From Desertibaculum subflavum (lineage in GTDB: Bacteria > Pseudomonadota > Alphaproteobacteria > Ferrovibrionales > Ferrovibrionaceae), in NCBI GenBank assembly GCA_003576705.1, contig QOZS01000014.1, forward strand, positions 47,598 to 111,597: DNA of 64,000 nt. The letters are read 5' to 3'. The position numbers and the translations under genes are program-made. The notes under the pieces were generated by a model, which saw only the letters and a list, made by a program, of their open reading frames with translations, had not been told where the DNA came from and did not search any database. Positions 25,120-33,821 of the stretch are shown here, in pieces (position 1 is the stretch's first letter; each line of letters starts with the position of its first letter).

Positions 25120-26410
25120 GGGCGTGCACCTTCTCCTGTTTGTCTTGTTGCGGAATGTCACCGGTTGTTTCGCGGGCCGTCACGACGGCCGGCTCGACGA
25201 TCGCCGGCTCGCCATTGGCCAGGCGCTCGAGCGCAAGCTCGACGCAGACGGGGGCGAGTCCCTTGGCGCCGCGCCGGATTGCGGTGGCGGATACGTCGTC
25301 GCGGCGGCGCACTGCGAAGGGGTAGTGCCAGCCGCTGTCATCGGCGATGGCGCGGACCTGCATGCCGCCCCAGTCGCTGCCGTGGATCACGTGCAGCGCC
25401 TGGCCCGGGAAGCGCCGGCGCGCTTCGCGATAGATGCCGAGGAAGCCGCGCGCCGCGTAGACCTCCGGCAGGAACCAGACCTCGACCCGGCCCGCGAGGC
25501 CGCGTTCGCGCACCGCCGCCTGGATCAGGTCGCGACGGGTCGCGGGCGGCAGGAAGCGGTCGCCGGTCGGGAAGTAATCGACATTCGGATCGGCATGCGG
25601 CGTCTTTTCGAACACCTCGTAGCCGTTCTCGACGCGGCCGATGCGGATCTCGCCCTGCTCCATCGCCCGCCGGTGTCCGGCGGTGAGCAGCGTCGGATGC
25701 ACGATCACCTTGGCGAGGCGCCGCTCGGTGATCGCGCGCTCGATCAGCGCAAGGTGCGTGCGATGCACCGGGTTGAAGGTGCCGAAGAAGAGGCCGACAC
25801 CGCCGCGCGGCGCCAACACGCCGCGCAGGTCGGAAACCAGCCCGCTGCCGAAGCCGAGCAGGCCGAGCGCGAGCGCAAGAACAGTGTAGGCCTCGGCAGC
25901 CGGGGCGAGGCCGATGCTGGCCAGCGCCGTCGCGACGATATTGGCCGAGAGGCCGACCTGGACATTGGTCATCGGCTCGCCGACGCCATAGCGCGCCAGC
26001 AAAAGACCGACGTACTGCGCCCCTTGCGAGGCGGCGGTGGTGAGCGCGGCCAAGGCCAGAACGCCGCCGACGATCGCCAGCTTGTCCGGATCGAGCGCCC
26101 CGCCCCAGGCCATCGCACCCAGCATCGCCAGGTTGAAGGCGAATTGCAGGGCGAAGCGGGCACCGCGCCCGGCCGTAACCCAGGCAGTCAGTCGGCAAAA
26201 TCGCTCATCGACCTGATTGGAAAACCGCGAGTAGCGGGGCAGGGCCAGGGCGACGAAAAGGGCGGCTGCCCAGAGCCAGGGAGACGACCAGGCATTGTGT
26301 CCCGCGCCATAGGACAACAGCGCGAAAAGTGCGATCAACGCGGCGAATCTATTGCTGCGACTGCACCACCAAGCATATATACGATGTATGATTGCATTGT
26401 CGCGAAGCAC
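25112..26410 (-). CDS. six-helix membrane protein fused to a cytidylyl/adenylyltransferase domain
   Basis: 432 residues from the GTG at 26410, chosen because AGAGGAG lies 8 nt upstream; the frame is open to 26494 but has no ribosome site there. Six hydrophobic helices are predicted at about 22-38, 44-58, 84-102, 109-125, 148-170 and 174-192. A nucleotidyltransferase domain follows, with FFGTFNPVHRTHL (residues 208-220, the HxxH-type nucleotide-binding motif) and VSATAIRRG (373-381, equivalent to ISSTxIR). This is the NMNAT/cytidylyltransferase superfamily, normally soluble. It transfers NMP to an unknown acceptor, with the active site probably on the cytoplasmic side. First gene of a four-gene operon. 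Confidence 0.85.
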   Translation of the reverse strand: MLRDNAIIHRIYAWWCSRSNRFAALIALFALLSYGAGHNAWSSPWLWAAALFVALALPRYSRFSNQVDERFCRLTAWVTAGRGARFALQFAFNLAMLGAMAWGGALDPDKLAIVGGVLALAALTTAASQGAQYVGLLLARYGVGEPMTNVQVGLSANIVATALASIGLAPAAEAYTVLALALGLLGFGSGLVSDLRGVLAPRGGVGLFFGTFNPVHRTHLALIERAITERRLAKVIVHPTLLTAGHRRAMEQGEIRIGRVENGYEVFEKTPHADPNVDYFPTGDRFLPPATRRDLIQAAVRERGLAGRVEVWFLPEVYAARGFLGIYREARRRFPGQALHVIHGSDWGGMQVRAIADDSGWHYPFAVRRRDDVSATAIRRGAKGLAPVCVELALERLANGEPAIVEPAVVTARETTGDIPQQDKQEKVHAHA

Positions 26411-26486
26411 GGCCTGATCTCCTCTGCCTGGAGACCATGCTGCCGCTACGCGGAACCCGGCACGACGGCTATTCTTTCCCATTGAG

Positions 26487-26504
26487 TTGGGCAAAAATGC
26501 CCAA
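26487..26504. promoter_or_regulatory. inverted repeat TTGGGC-N6-GCCCAA before the LysR gene
   Basis: Perfect 6-bp arms around AAAAAT, 8 bp before the LysR start at 26513 and inside the 102-bp gap to the divergent operon. Dyads of this size are typical LysR targets, so it may be the shared control site of regulator and operon. It overlaps the likely ribosome-binding region (AAGGGG), so an effect on translation is also possible. Confidence 0.5.
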
Positions 26505-26512
26505 GGGGTTCG

Positions 26513-27436
26513 ATGGCAGGATTACAACGACAGCGCCGCTCCGGCATCCGCAACTGGGAGGATCTTCGTTACATCCTCACCGTGGCGCAGTGCGGCAGCT
26601 ATTCGGCCGCAGCTCGCATGCTGCGCCGTGAGCATTCGACTGTCCGGCGCCGCATCGAGGCGGCGCAACGGGCGCTCGGCGTGCGCCTGTTCGAGCGCTC
26701 GCAAAATCTGCTGCGCCTGACCGAGCCGGCCTCTCGTATCATCGAAACCCTAAGCAACATCGATCAGCTGACGCTGGAGATCGAGAAGACCTTCGCCGGC
26801 ATCGACGACCGCTTGGCCGGACCGGTCCGCATCACGACGAGCGAGGGTTTTGCCACCAACTGGCTGATCCCCCGCATGGTCCGCTTCCAGCGCGAGAACC
26901 CGCTGATCGCCATCGAGGTGGATGCCGGCAGCGAGCTCACCGACCTGAGCAGCACGGAAGCCGACATCGCCATCCGCTTCGTCCGGCCGACCCAGCCGGC
27001 CGCGGTGGCGGCCCGGGTCGGCCGGCTCGGCTTCCTGCTGTTCGCCGCGCGCGGCTATATCAACACCTTCGGGCGGCCGGAGAGCATGGAACAGCTGGCG
27101 ACCCATCGCCTCTGCGTGCATGAGGGATTCACCGAGAACCCGGTGCTGAAATCCTGGACACGCTATGTCGACGGCCATCCCGGCGTGGTGTTCCGTTCGA
27201 CCTCGTCGGCCGCCTTCGCCTCCGCCGTCATTGCCGGCTTCGGTATCGGCCTTGGGCCCGCCTATACCAGCCTGATCCACCCCGAGCTCGAACAGCTCGC
27301 CATCCCCTCGCTGGCGACCGTCGATGTGTGGCTGGTGACGCATGAGAGCAAGCGCCGCATTCCGCGCATCGCCGCCGCCTACGAGTACATCCACGAGACC
27401 TTCCAGCGCGACCGCAAGACCTGGTTCGGCACCTGA
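26513..27436 (+). CDS. LysR family transcriptional regulator
   Basis: 307 residues. The N-terminal winged helix-turn-helix is NWEDLRYILTVAQCGSYSAAARMLRREHSTVRRRIEAAQ, and the wing ends with LGVRLFERSQNLLRLTEP. The effector domain starts at GPVRITTSEGFATNWLIPRM. It is of the subgroup with a shortened effector domain (VWLVTHESKRRIPRIAAAYEYI), often linked to amino acid or small acid metabolism. It is divergent from the membrane nucleotidyltransferase operon, which is therefore its most likely target, with an 18-bp dyad in between. The ligand is unknown. Confidence 0.93.
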   Translation: MAGLQRQRRSGIRNWEDLRYILTVAQCGSYSAAARMLRREHSTVRRRIEAAQRALGVRLFERSQNLLRLTEPASRIIETLSNIDQLTLEIEKTFAGIDDRLAGPVRITTSEGFATNWLIPRMVRFQRENPLIAIEVDAGSELTDLSSTEADIAIRFVRPTQPAAVAARVGRLGFLLFAARGYINTFGRPESMEQLATHRLCVHEGFTENPVLKSWTRYVDGHPGVVFRSTSSAAFASAVIAGFGIGLGPAYTSLIHPELEQLAIPSLATVDVWLVTHESKRRIPRIAAAYEYIHETFQRDRKTWFGT

Positions 27437-27504
27437 GGCGCCGCGTCGCATGAAATGCTAGGTTCCGCCGAGTACGGCATTGCCGTGGTGCCGGAGGTGC
27501 GGTC

Positions 27505-28266
27505 ATGCGGGCGACGCTCTCGTTTCTGAAATTGCTTCTCTGTCTGTTCGCGGTTTCCGCGCAGGCACAGGACCGGCCGGTCAATTTCACCGTCAATGTC
27601 GATCCTGAGGATTCCGCCGGCCATGTCCTGGTCAATGGCGTGCCGATCAAGTCGTTCGGCGGCGACAGCGGCGGCTTTCCCGGCATGGGCCTCGCCGCCC
27701 CGACCGGCATGTGGCTGGTCGAAGGCGAGAACAGCATCGTCGTCGAGGCAAAGCCGGCCGGCGCCCGGCCGGTCACCCGCGTGGTGATCCTGCGCTCGAT
27801 CATGGAGCCGCCGATCTTCGAGGCGGTGATCGAGGGCGCCGGCAGGGCGGAGCACAAGGTGACGGTCGACAAGGTGCATCGCTGGGCTTGGCTCGACGCC
27901 GAGAAATGGCAAGGCGACAAGACGGAGGTGCTGGCGGCGGTGCGCCAGCTGCACGCCGCCTATGCCGCCAAGGACCAGGCCCGCGTGATCGCGACGCGGG
28001 CCGCGCTGGATGCCGATTTCGATGCCGCGATGGGGCCGGCGACGGCCGACGAGCTGGATCAAGAGAAGAAGTTCATCGAGACGGCGGCGCTCGATCCGCT
28101 GGGCGACGATCTTTCCGTCACCAGCTACTACGACGGCCGGCTGATCGCGGTGAGCCGCGGCGACGGCACCGCGCCGATTTTGCTCGCCACCCCGAACGTT
28201 CCCGGCAAGTCCGAGATCGCCCGCTTCTGGGTCAAGAAGAACGGCAAATGGCTGGTAGTACGCTGA
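27505..28266 (+). CDS. exported hypothetical protein
   Basis: 253 residues with a signal peptide (LKLLLCLFAVSAQA). The mature N-terminal half reads as a beta-sandwich (VNFTVNVDPEDSAGHVLVNGVPIKSFGG). The C-terminal half, from about residue 145, has a helix pair (VLAAVRQLHAAYAAKDQARVIATRAAL) and ends with FWVKKNGKWLVVR, a pattern seen in NTF2-like domains. The family is not recognised. The following GNAT gene starts inside its last codons, so the two are likely co-translated. Confidence 0.7.
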   Translation: MRATLSFLKLLLCLFAVSAQAQDRPVNFTVNVDPEDSAGHVLVNGVPIKSFGGDSGGFPGMGLAAPTGMWLVEGENSIVVEAKPAGARPVTRVVILRSIMEPPIFEAVIEGAGRAEHKVTVDKVHRWAWLDAEKWQGDKTEVLAAVRQLHAAYAAKDQARVIATRAALDADFDAAMGPATADELDQEKKFIETAALDPLGDDLSVTSYYDGRLIAVSRGDGTAPILLATPNVPGKSEIARFWVKKNGKWLVVR

Positions 28267-28805
28267 CGCAGGATTCGCCTGCCTCCGGGGACCTGCCGCC
28301 AAGCGTCGAGATCCGCAAGCTCGCGCCGGCCGATGCGGCCGCTTGGCGCGCGTTGCGGCTGGAGGCGCTGCAAATGCATCCCGCCGCCTTTGCGGAGAGC
28401 TTCGAGGAGGCGGCGCAGCGCGATCTCGCCTGGTTCCGCGACCGCATGCCGACGCCGGGCGCCGCCAACGCCATTTTCGGCGTATTCGATCATGGACAGC
28501 TTGTCGGCTGCGCCGGATTCGCGGTGCAGACTTTAGCCCACCTCCGCCACAAGGGCGTGATGTGGGGCGTCTATCTCCGGCCGGGCCTGCGCGGGCGCGG
28601 CATCGGCGCCGCGTTGGTCGGCCGCGTGATCCGGCATGCCCGCCAGCAGGTCGCGGTTCTGCAGGCGGCCGTCGCGGTCGACAATATCGCCGCCGCCGCG
28701 CTCTATCGCCGCGCCGGATTCAAGAGCTACGGCCGTGAGCCGCGCGCGCTACGCGTCGATAGCCGCGACATCGACGAGGAACTGCTGGCGATCGATCTGA
28801 ACTAG
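28248..28805 (+). CDS. GNAT family N-acetyltransferase
   Basis: 185 residues. A GNAT fold is shown by the acetyl-CoA motif LRPGLRGRGIGAALVGRVIRHA and the later VAVDNIAAAALYRRAGFKSYGREPRAL, both standard for the family. The first strand is VEIRKLAPADAAAWRALRLEAL. The ATG at 28248 overlaps the upstream gene by 19 bp. The substrate is unknown. It is unrelated to the other acetyltransferase at 24.5 kb except by fold. A convergent amidohydrolase ends 10 bp downstream. Confidence 0.87.
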   Translation: MAGSTLTQDSPASGDLPPSVEIRKLAPADAAAWRALRLEALQMHPAAFAESFEEAAQRDLAWFRDRMPTPGAANAIFGVFDHGQLVGCAGFAVQTLAHLRHKGVMWGVYLRPGLRGRGIGAALVGRVIRHARQQVAVLQAAVAVDNIAAAALYRRAGFKSYGREPRALRVDSRDIDEELLAIDLN

Positions 28806-28814
28806 CGGCGCCGC

Positions 28815-30332
28815 TCAATGCTGGTGGTCGTGATGGCCGCCGGCGAAATGATCGATGTGATAGGGCGTGCGCGCGAGGCCGGGACAGAACCGGTTGACCA
28901 CGCCTTCCAGTCGCTCGAACATCTTCTTGTTCTCGGCATTGGCCTTGGCGAGGCGGGCTCGTGCGGCCTCGACCTTGCCCACCAGCGATGCCAGATCGAC
29001 GCCGACCAGCTTGCGGTCGCGCACCACCATGCGGCCGCCGACCATCACGGAGTGGACCGAGGTCCCGTCCTCGGTATGCACGATCTGGTTGGTCGCGTCG
29101 TTCAGCGGCAGCCAGTTGATGGCGGCGAGATCGAGGAAGACGATGTCCGCCTTGTAGCCCGGCGCGATGCGGCCGACCTTGTCGCCGAAGCCGAGCGCCT
29201 TGGCGCTGCCTTCCGTCGCCGCGATCAGCACCTCATCGGTCGAGAGCCAGCGGTCCGTGTCGGGGCCGCGCACCTTGGAGGCGAAGGAGGCGAGGCGCAT
29301 CGCCTCGTACATGTTCTGGTTGTCGGAACAGCTGGCGCCGTCGGTGCCGACGCCGAGATTGACGCCGAGATCGAGCATGCCCCGCGTATCGGCGATGCCG
29401 TTACCGAGCCGCATGTTGCTGCCGGGATTGTGCACGACCGAGGAGCCGTGATCGGCAAGCCTTCGCATGTCGTCGCGGTCCAGCCATACACCATGCGCGA
29501 CCGAGAAATCGGGCCCCAGCATGCCGAGCTTGTCGAGATGGCCGGTCTGCGTCAGGCCCCACAGCTTCTGCCCGACCACGACCTGCACTTTCGATTCCTG
29601 GACATGGCTCTGGATCGGCGCGCCGAATTCGCGCGCCAGCCGGAAGCAGCCGGTGAGGAAGGGATCGCTGCAATGATGCGGAATGGTCGGCGCCACCGCC
29701 GGCTTGATCAGGTCCTGGTCGAACTTCCACGCCTTCAGCGCCTTGCGGATCGCGCTCAAGGTCTGCTGCCTGGGTGCCAGGCGATAGCGCTCGGTATCGG
29801 CGCGCAAGGCCGCCGGCATCGCGTCGACGAGGCCGGGTATCACCTCGAAGAAGCTGAAATCCGCCACCATCGGCGCCAGCACGGCGCGCATGCCGGCATC
29901 GGCATAGGCCTGGCCGCAGGCGGCGATGCCCTCCGGCGTCGGCGCCGGAAATTCGAAGGTCAGGTCATAGGCCGCGGTACAGCCCTTGAGCAGCATCTCG
30001 GCGGCGCCGAGGAAGGTGGAGAGATACTTGTCCTCCGCCGTGCGGTTGCCGCCGATCCAGGGCGCCGCGGTCAGCAGCAGCTCCAAGGTCCACTTGTCGC
30101 CCATGCCCTTGGCCAGCACGCCATGGCCATGGGTGTGGCCGTTGACCAGGCCCGGATGCATCAGCATGCCCTTGGCATCGATCACTTCGGCATCGGCGGG
30201 CGCGGCAAGGCCGGGACGGCCGATCTCCTTGACCGTGTCGCCTTCGATCAGAATGTCGGCCGGAGGTGCGGCGTGCTTGGCGATATCCACGAGGCGTCCC
30301 CCGCGCACCACAACCATTTTCTTGCGCGCCAT
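28815..30332 (-). CDS. amidohydrolase (cytosine deaminase/chlorohydrolase-like)
   Basis: 505-residue metal-dependent hydrolase. Metal ligands are NGHTHGHG on strand 1, His in QSHVQESK on strand 5, VAHGVWL on strand 6 and the catalytic Asp in GVGTDGASCSDN. The C-terminal end is His-rich (FAGGHHDHQH). The start at 30332 has AGGAG 8 nt upstream. It belongs to the group of N-heterocycle deaminases and dechlorinases such as 5-methylthioadenosine/SAH deaminases and 8-oxoguanine deaminase; the exact substrate is unknown. It is the last gene of the transporter operon, so it likely processes the imported compound. Confidence 0.85.
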   Translation of the reverse strand: MARKKMVVVRGGRLVDIAKHAAPPADILIEGDTVKEIGRPGLAAPADAEVIDAKGMLMHPGLVNGHTHGHGVLAKGMGDKWTLELLLTAAPWIGGNRTAEDKYLSTFLGAAEMLLKGCTAAYDLTFEFPAPTPEGIAACGQAYADAGMRAVLAPMVADFSFFEVIPGLVDAMPAALRADTERYRLAPRQQTLSAIRKALKAWKFDQDLIKPAVAPTIPHHCSDPFLTGCFRLAREFGAPIQSHVQESKVQVVVGQKLWGLTQTGHLDKLGMLGPDFSVAHGVWLDRDDMRRLADHGSSVVHNPGSNMRLGNGIADTRGMLDLGVNLGVGTDGASCSDNQNMYEAMRLASFASKVRGPDTDRWLSTDEVLIAATEGSAKALGFGDKVGRIAPGYKADIVFLDLAAINWLPLNDATNQIVHTEDGTSVHSVMVGGRMVVRDRKLVGVDLASLVGKVEAARARLAKANAENKKMFERLEGVVNRFCPGLARTPYHIDHFAGGHHDHQH

Positions 30333-30346
30333 TCCGGCTTCTCCTG

Positions 30347-31138
30347 CTAGGACGCTCCCGGCCGATCCGACGATAACGACCACGGGAAGAATACGCGCTC
30401 CACGATCACGACGATCTGGAACAGCACGATTCCCATCAGCGACAGGATGATCAAGGCCCCCCAGGCGACCGGCACCTGAAAGAACGCCGTGGAAGTCACG
30501 ATGAGATAGCCGAGGCCGCGATCGGCATTGACGAACTCGGCCACCACGGCGCCGACCACCGACAGCGTGATCGCCGCCTTCAGCCCGGAGAAGACGAAGG
30601 GCACCGCATAGGGGAGCCGGATGCGCCAGATCTCCTTCCAGCGGCTGGCCCGGCACGACCGGCCGAGCTCGATCAGTTCCGGCGGCACGGCGACCAAGCC
30701 CGCCGCGACCGACAGGACCAGCGGGAAGAAGGCCACGAGGAAGGTGACGACGATGCGCGGCAGCTCGTTCGCGCCGAGGATGACGACCAGGATCGGCGCC
30801 AGCGCGACCTTGGGGATCGACTGGGTCAGAACCAGCAGCGGATAGATCACGCCGGCGATGGTCGGCGAGGTGGTGAGCAGTATGGCCAAGGGCAGGCTGA
30901 TCACGAACGAGGCCAGGAAGCCGAGCAGCACCGTCACCGTGGTGGCGACGGTGTGATGGAAGACCGGCCCGGCGAGCTTGCCGGTATCCACCCAGATCGC
31001 CGACGGCGCCGGCACCAGGTAGGCCGGTATGGCGAAGAAGCGGCACGCCGCCTCCCAGGCGGCGAACAGGACGGCGATGGTCGCCAGCGGCACGAACACT
31101 TCACGCGCATGGCGGAGCGCAGCGCTCTTGCCGCGCAT
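30347..31138 (-). CDS. ABC transporter permease, SsuC/TauC type
   Basis: 263 residues from the ATG at 31138, 4 bp after the ATPase stop. The frame is open to 31213, but that start would overlap the ATPase gene by 71 bp. Six hydrophobic helices are seen, and the BPD-transport EAA loop is IELGRSCRASRWKEIWRIRLPYAVPFVFSGL. It forms the channel for the compound captured by the adjacent binding protein. The type matches the nitrate/sulfonate/taurine subfamily. Confidence 0.9.
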   Translation of the reverse strand: MRGKSAALRHAREVFVPLATIAVLFAAWEAACRFFAIPAYLVPAPSAIWVDTGKLAGPVFHHTVATTVTVLLGFLASFVISLPLAILLTTSPTIAGVIYPLLVLTQSIPKVALAPILVVILGANELPRIVVTFLVAFFPLVLSVAAGLVAVPPELIELGRSCRASRWKEIWRIRLPYAVPFVFSGLKAAITLSVVGAVVAEFVNADRGLGYLIVTSTAFFQVPVAWGALIILSLMGIVLFQIVVIVERVFFPWSLSSDRPGAS

Positions 31139-31142
31139 CGTC

Positions 31143-31913
31143 TCAGGCGGCGCGGCGGGCGCGGCTGCCGAAGATGAGATCGCGGATACGCCTTGTGGCG
31201 TCCTGGAACTCATGCCGGGCCTCCATGTCGAAATCGCGCGGTCGCGGCAAATCGATGTCGATGATTTCGGCGATACGGCCGGGCCGGGGCGACATCACGA
31301 CGACGCGGTCGGCCAGCAGCACCGCCTCCGGAATCGAATGCGTGACGAACAGGATCGTCTTCGGCCGCTCCGCCGCGATGCGCATCAGCTCGAGCGTCAG
31401 CTCCTCCCGCGTCAGCGCGTCGAGCGCGCCGAACGGCTCGTCCATCAGCAGGATATCGGGATCGTTGACCAGGGCCCGGCAGATGCCGGCGCGCTGCTGC
31501 ATACCGCCGGAGAGCTCGCGCGGATGCTTGCCCTCGAAGCCCGCGAGCCCGACCATCGTCAGCAGCTCGCGCGCGCGTTCGACATGCGCGCCCGTCAGCA
31601 CGCCCATCATCCGCGCCGGGAACAGCACATTGTCCAGGATGGTCGCCCAGGGCAGCAGAGTGGCCGCCTGGAACACGAATCCGGTATCGCTGCGCGGTTC
31701 GGCGACCGTCGTGCCGTCGATGCTGACGCGTCCGCTGCTCGGCAAGGTCAACCCGCCGACCAGGCGCAGCAGGGTGGATTTGCCGCAACCGGACGGGCCG
31801 ACGAGACAGACGAACTCGTTCCGTCGGATCTGCAGGCTGACGCCGCGCAGCGCCTCCACCGCATCGCCGTCGCGCGACTGGAAGGTCTTGCCGACGCCCT
31901 CGATGGCGATCAT
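31143..31913 (-). CDS. ABC transporter ATP-binding protein, SsuB/TauB type
   Basis: 256-residue ATPase. Walker A is GPSGCGKST, the signature is LSGGMQQRAGICRAL, Walker B is LLMDEPFGALD, and the switch His is in FVTHSIPEA. The ATG at 31913 overlaps the binding-protein stop as ATGA, indicating coupled translation. The frame is open to 31952 but earlier starts would overlap more. It energises the SsuC-type permease encoded next. Confidence 0.92.
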   Translation of the reverse strand: MIAIEGVGKTFQSRDGDAVEALRGVSLQIRRNEFVCLVGPSGCGKSTLLRLVGGLTLPSSGRVSIDGTTVAEPRSDTGFVFQAATLLPWATILDNVLFPARMMGVLTGAHVERARELLTMVGLAGFEGKHPRELSGGMQQRAGICRALVNDPDILLMDEPFGALDALTREELTLELMRIAAERPKTILFVTHSIPEAVLLADRVVVMSPRPGRIAEIIDIDLPRPRDFDMEARHEFQDATRRIRDLIFGSRARRAA

Positions 31914-32884
31914 GGCACCAGTGAGACGTCGAGCGCCTGCTTCGGATCCCACTTGGCGTCGAGGTCCTGCGAGGACGCGACGACCGACCAGGTGAAGCCG
32001 AGCCGCTCGGGATCATACTTGCCCCACCCGAACTTCTTGACATGGTCGGTAAAGACGAAGGTTGCCACGGCCTTGAGGCTGCCCATGCAATCGTCGAGCT
32101 TCACCTCAGGCACCTTCTGGAGGTGCGCCTTGCAGGCTTCCTCCGGATTGTCGCGCGCCCACTCGAAGGCGCGCTTGTTCGCCTTCAGGAAACGTTTCAC
32201 CAGATCCGGCTTCTCGGCGATGATCTTGTCGGTGGTGATGATCGACGCGGCATAGATTGCGAAACCTGCCTCAACGAAGGGCAGCACCACGATCTCCTGC
32301 CCGGCCGCCTTCGCCGCTTTGTTCTGGTAGTAGTGGTGGATCGAATAGAATGGCGCGGCATCGATGTTGCGGGCGATCAGCTGCGCCGCCATCGCCGCGC
32401 CGTCCATGTTCACCCAGACAATCTTGTTCGGATCGGTGCCGGCCCTCTCCGCCACTTTGGGGAAATAGAGCTTGTGGCTGTTGCCCGGGGTGATGCCGAT
32501 CTTCTTGCCTTCCAGGCCTTTGAAGTCCTTGATGCCGGAGCTCTTCAGCACGAACAGCGAATGCGGCGAATGGGTGTAGAGCGTGGCGACCGTCTTGACC
32601 GGCACGTTCTGGCGCGCCCTGGCAGTGAGGACGGCGCCGAGATCCGCGACGCCGAACTCGAAGGCGCCGGCGGCGAGCTTGGTCACCGTGTCGCCGGAGC
32701 CGTAGCCGCGGGTGACGGTGATGTCGATGCCTTCCTCGGCATAGATGCCCTTCACCCAGCCGCCATAGTACATGGCGTGTTCGCCGGAAGGGATCCAATC
32801 GGTCTGGAAGCGGACCTTGTCGGCGGCCTCTGCCGCTTGGCCCGCGAACAGCAGAAGCGTGGCAATGGCGATGCTCTGGCGCAT
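31910..32884 (-). CDS. ABC transporter substrate-binding protein, SsuA/THI5 type
   Basis: 324 residues with a signal peptide (MRQSIAIATLLLFAGQAAEAA). The N-terminal pattern KVRFQTDWIPSGEHAMYYGGWVKGIYAEEGIDITVTRGYGSGD fits the NMT1/THI5-like group, which bind pyrimidines, sulfonates or related compounds. YSIHHYYQNKAAKAAGQEIVV is in the C-terminal lobe. Two Cys (EEACKAH and DDCMGS) may form a disulfide. The ligand is not known; the downstream amidohydrolase and upstream dioxygenase suggest an organic N- or S-compound. Confidence 0.87.
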   Translation of the reverse strand: MRQSIAIATLLLFAGQAAEAADKVRFQTDWIPSGEHAMYYGGWVKGIYAEEGIDITVTRGYGSGDTVTKLAAGAFEFGVADLGAVLTARARQNVPVKTVATLYTHSPHSLFVLKSSGIKDFKGLEGKKIGITPGNSHKLYFPKVAERAGTDPNKIVWVNMDGAAMAAQLIARNIDAAPFYSIHHYYQNKAAKAAGQEIVVLPFVEAGFAIYAASIITTDKIIAEKPDLVKRFLKANKRAFEWARDNPEEACKAHLQKVPEVKLDDCMGSLKAVATFVFTDHVKKFGWGKYDPERLGFTWSVVASSQDLDAKWDPKQALDVSLVP

Positions 32885-32953
32885 GGCGGATGCTCCCTTG
32901 GCTGCCAGCGAATACTGACACACCAAGCAACTGCTATGCCAGCGACAGACCGG

Positions 32954-33808
32954 TCAGAACGGCTTGTTGCCTCGAACCTGCGTGCGCAGCAGAACGCGGC
33001 GATGCGCGTTGTCGAACGCGTCGCGGCGATGCACAACGGCGCGGTTGTCCCAGATCAGCAGGTCGCCTTGCTGCCACTTGTGCTTGTAGACGTAGTCGTC
33101 GCGCACGCATTCGGCCCATAGGCGATCGAGCAGCGCCTCGCTTTCCTCGATCTTCAGCCCCTCGATCCAGCCGTTGCGGCGGCGGCCGAGATAGAGCGCC
33201 GGGCGCCCCGTCTCCGGATGCGTGCGCACGATCGGATGGCGGGCACCCGGCGCGCGATCGGGCGTCACCGGCGCCGAAGCGCCGGACCGCAACTCTCCTG
33301 CCGAGGTGTAGGAGGAATCGTGATTGACCCGCCGGCCAGCCAGCTTCTCCTTCAGCTCGGCCGGGAGGCCTTCGAAGGCCGCGTGCTGGCTGGCGAACCA
33401 GGTATCGGCGCCGACCGGCGGAACCTCGAGTCCGTAAAGCACGCTCGCGGTCGGCGGCGTGTCGATATAGGACATGTCGGTGTGCCACTCGGCCTCGCCA
33501 TAGCCGAGCGCGCCGATCGGCTTGCCGTTCTCCACCACGTTGGAGATCACCCAGATCTCGGGCTGGGTCGTGATCCCGCCATCGCCGGCGCGGCGCGTGC
33601 TGGAGGCCGGCGGCAGTTCCAGCTCGCCGAAATGCCGGCTGAAACGCACCAGCGCCGCGTCGTCCATCTTCTGCCCGCGGAACACCAGAAGCGATCCGCG
33701 GCTCCAGGCCCGGCGCAGGCCTTGCGCTTCGTCCGGCGGCAGCGGGAAGCCGAGATCGAGCCCGCGAACCTCGAAGCCGAAAACCGGCGAGAGTGCCACC
33801 AGCTCCAT
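32954..33808 (-). CDS. TauD/TfdA family Fe(II)/2-oxoglutarate dioxygenase
   Basis: 284 residues. The iron ligands are in EWHTDMSY (HxD) and the distal His in WDNRAVVHRRDAF; the Arg that binds 2-oxoglutarate is in HRRVLLRTQV. The first residues ELVALSPVFGFEVRGLDL match the family. It probably hydroxylates an imported compound to make it unstable, as in taurine or 2,4-D cleavage. The start at 33808 (ATG) is chosen over the GTG at 33814. It lies 13 bp after the SDR gene and 69 bp before the binding-protein gene. Confidence 0.92.
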   Translation of the reverse strand: MELVALSPVFGFEVRGLDLGFPLPPDEAQGLRRAWSRGSLLVFRGQKMDDAALVRFSRHFGELELPPASSTRRAGDGGITTQPEIWVISNVVENGKPIGALGYGEAEWHTDMSYIDTPPTASVLYGLEVPPVGADTWFASQHAAFEGLPAELKEKLAGRRVNHDSSYTSAGELRSGASAPVTPDRAPGARHPIVRTHPETGRPALYLGRRRNGWIEGLKIEESEALLDRLWAECVRDDYVYKHKWQQGDLLIWDNRAVVHRRDAFDNAHRRVLLRTQVRGNKPF

Positions 33809-33821
33809 GACCACGCCCCTG

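Noticed and set aside
28815..31046. 743-residue open frame that would fuse the permease region to the amidohydrolase
   Set aside because: Only the part from 30332 has amidohydrolase sequence and a ribosome site; the rest is an off-frame shadow of the permease gene, which reads correctly in another frame.
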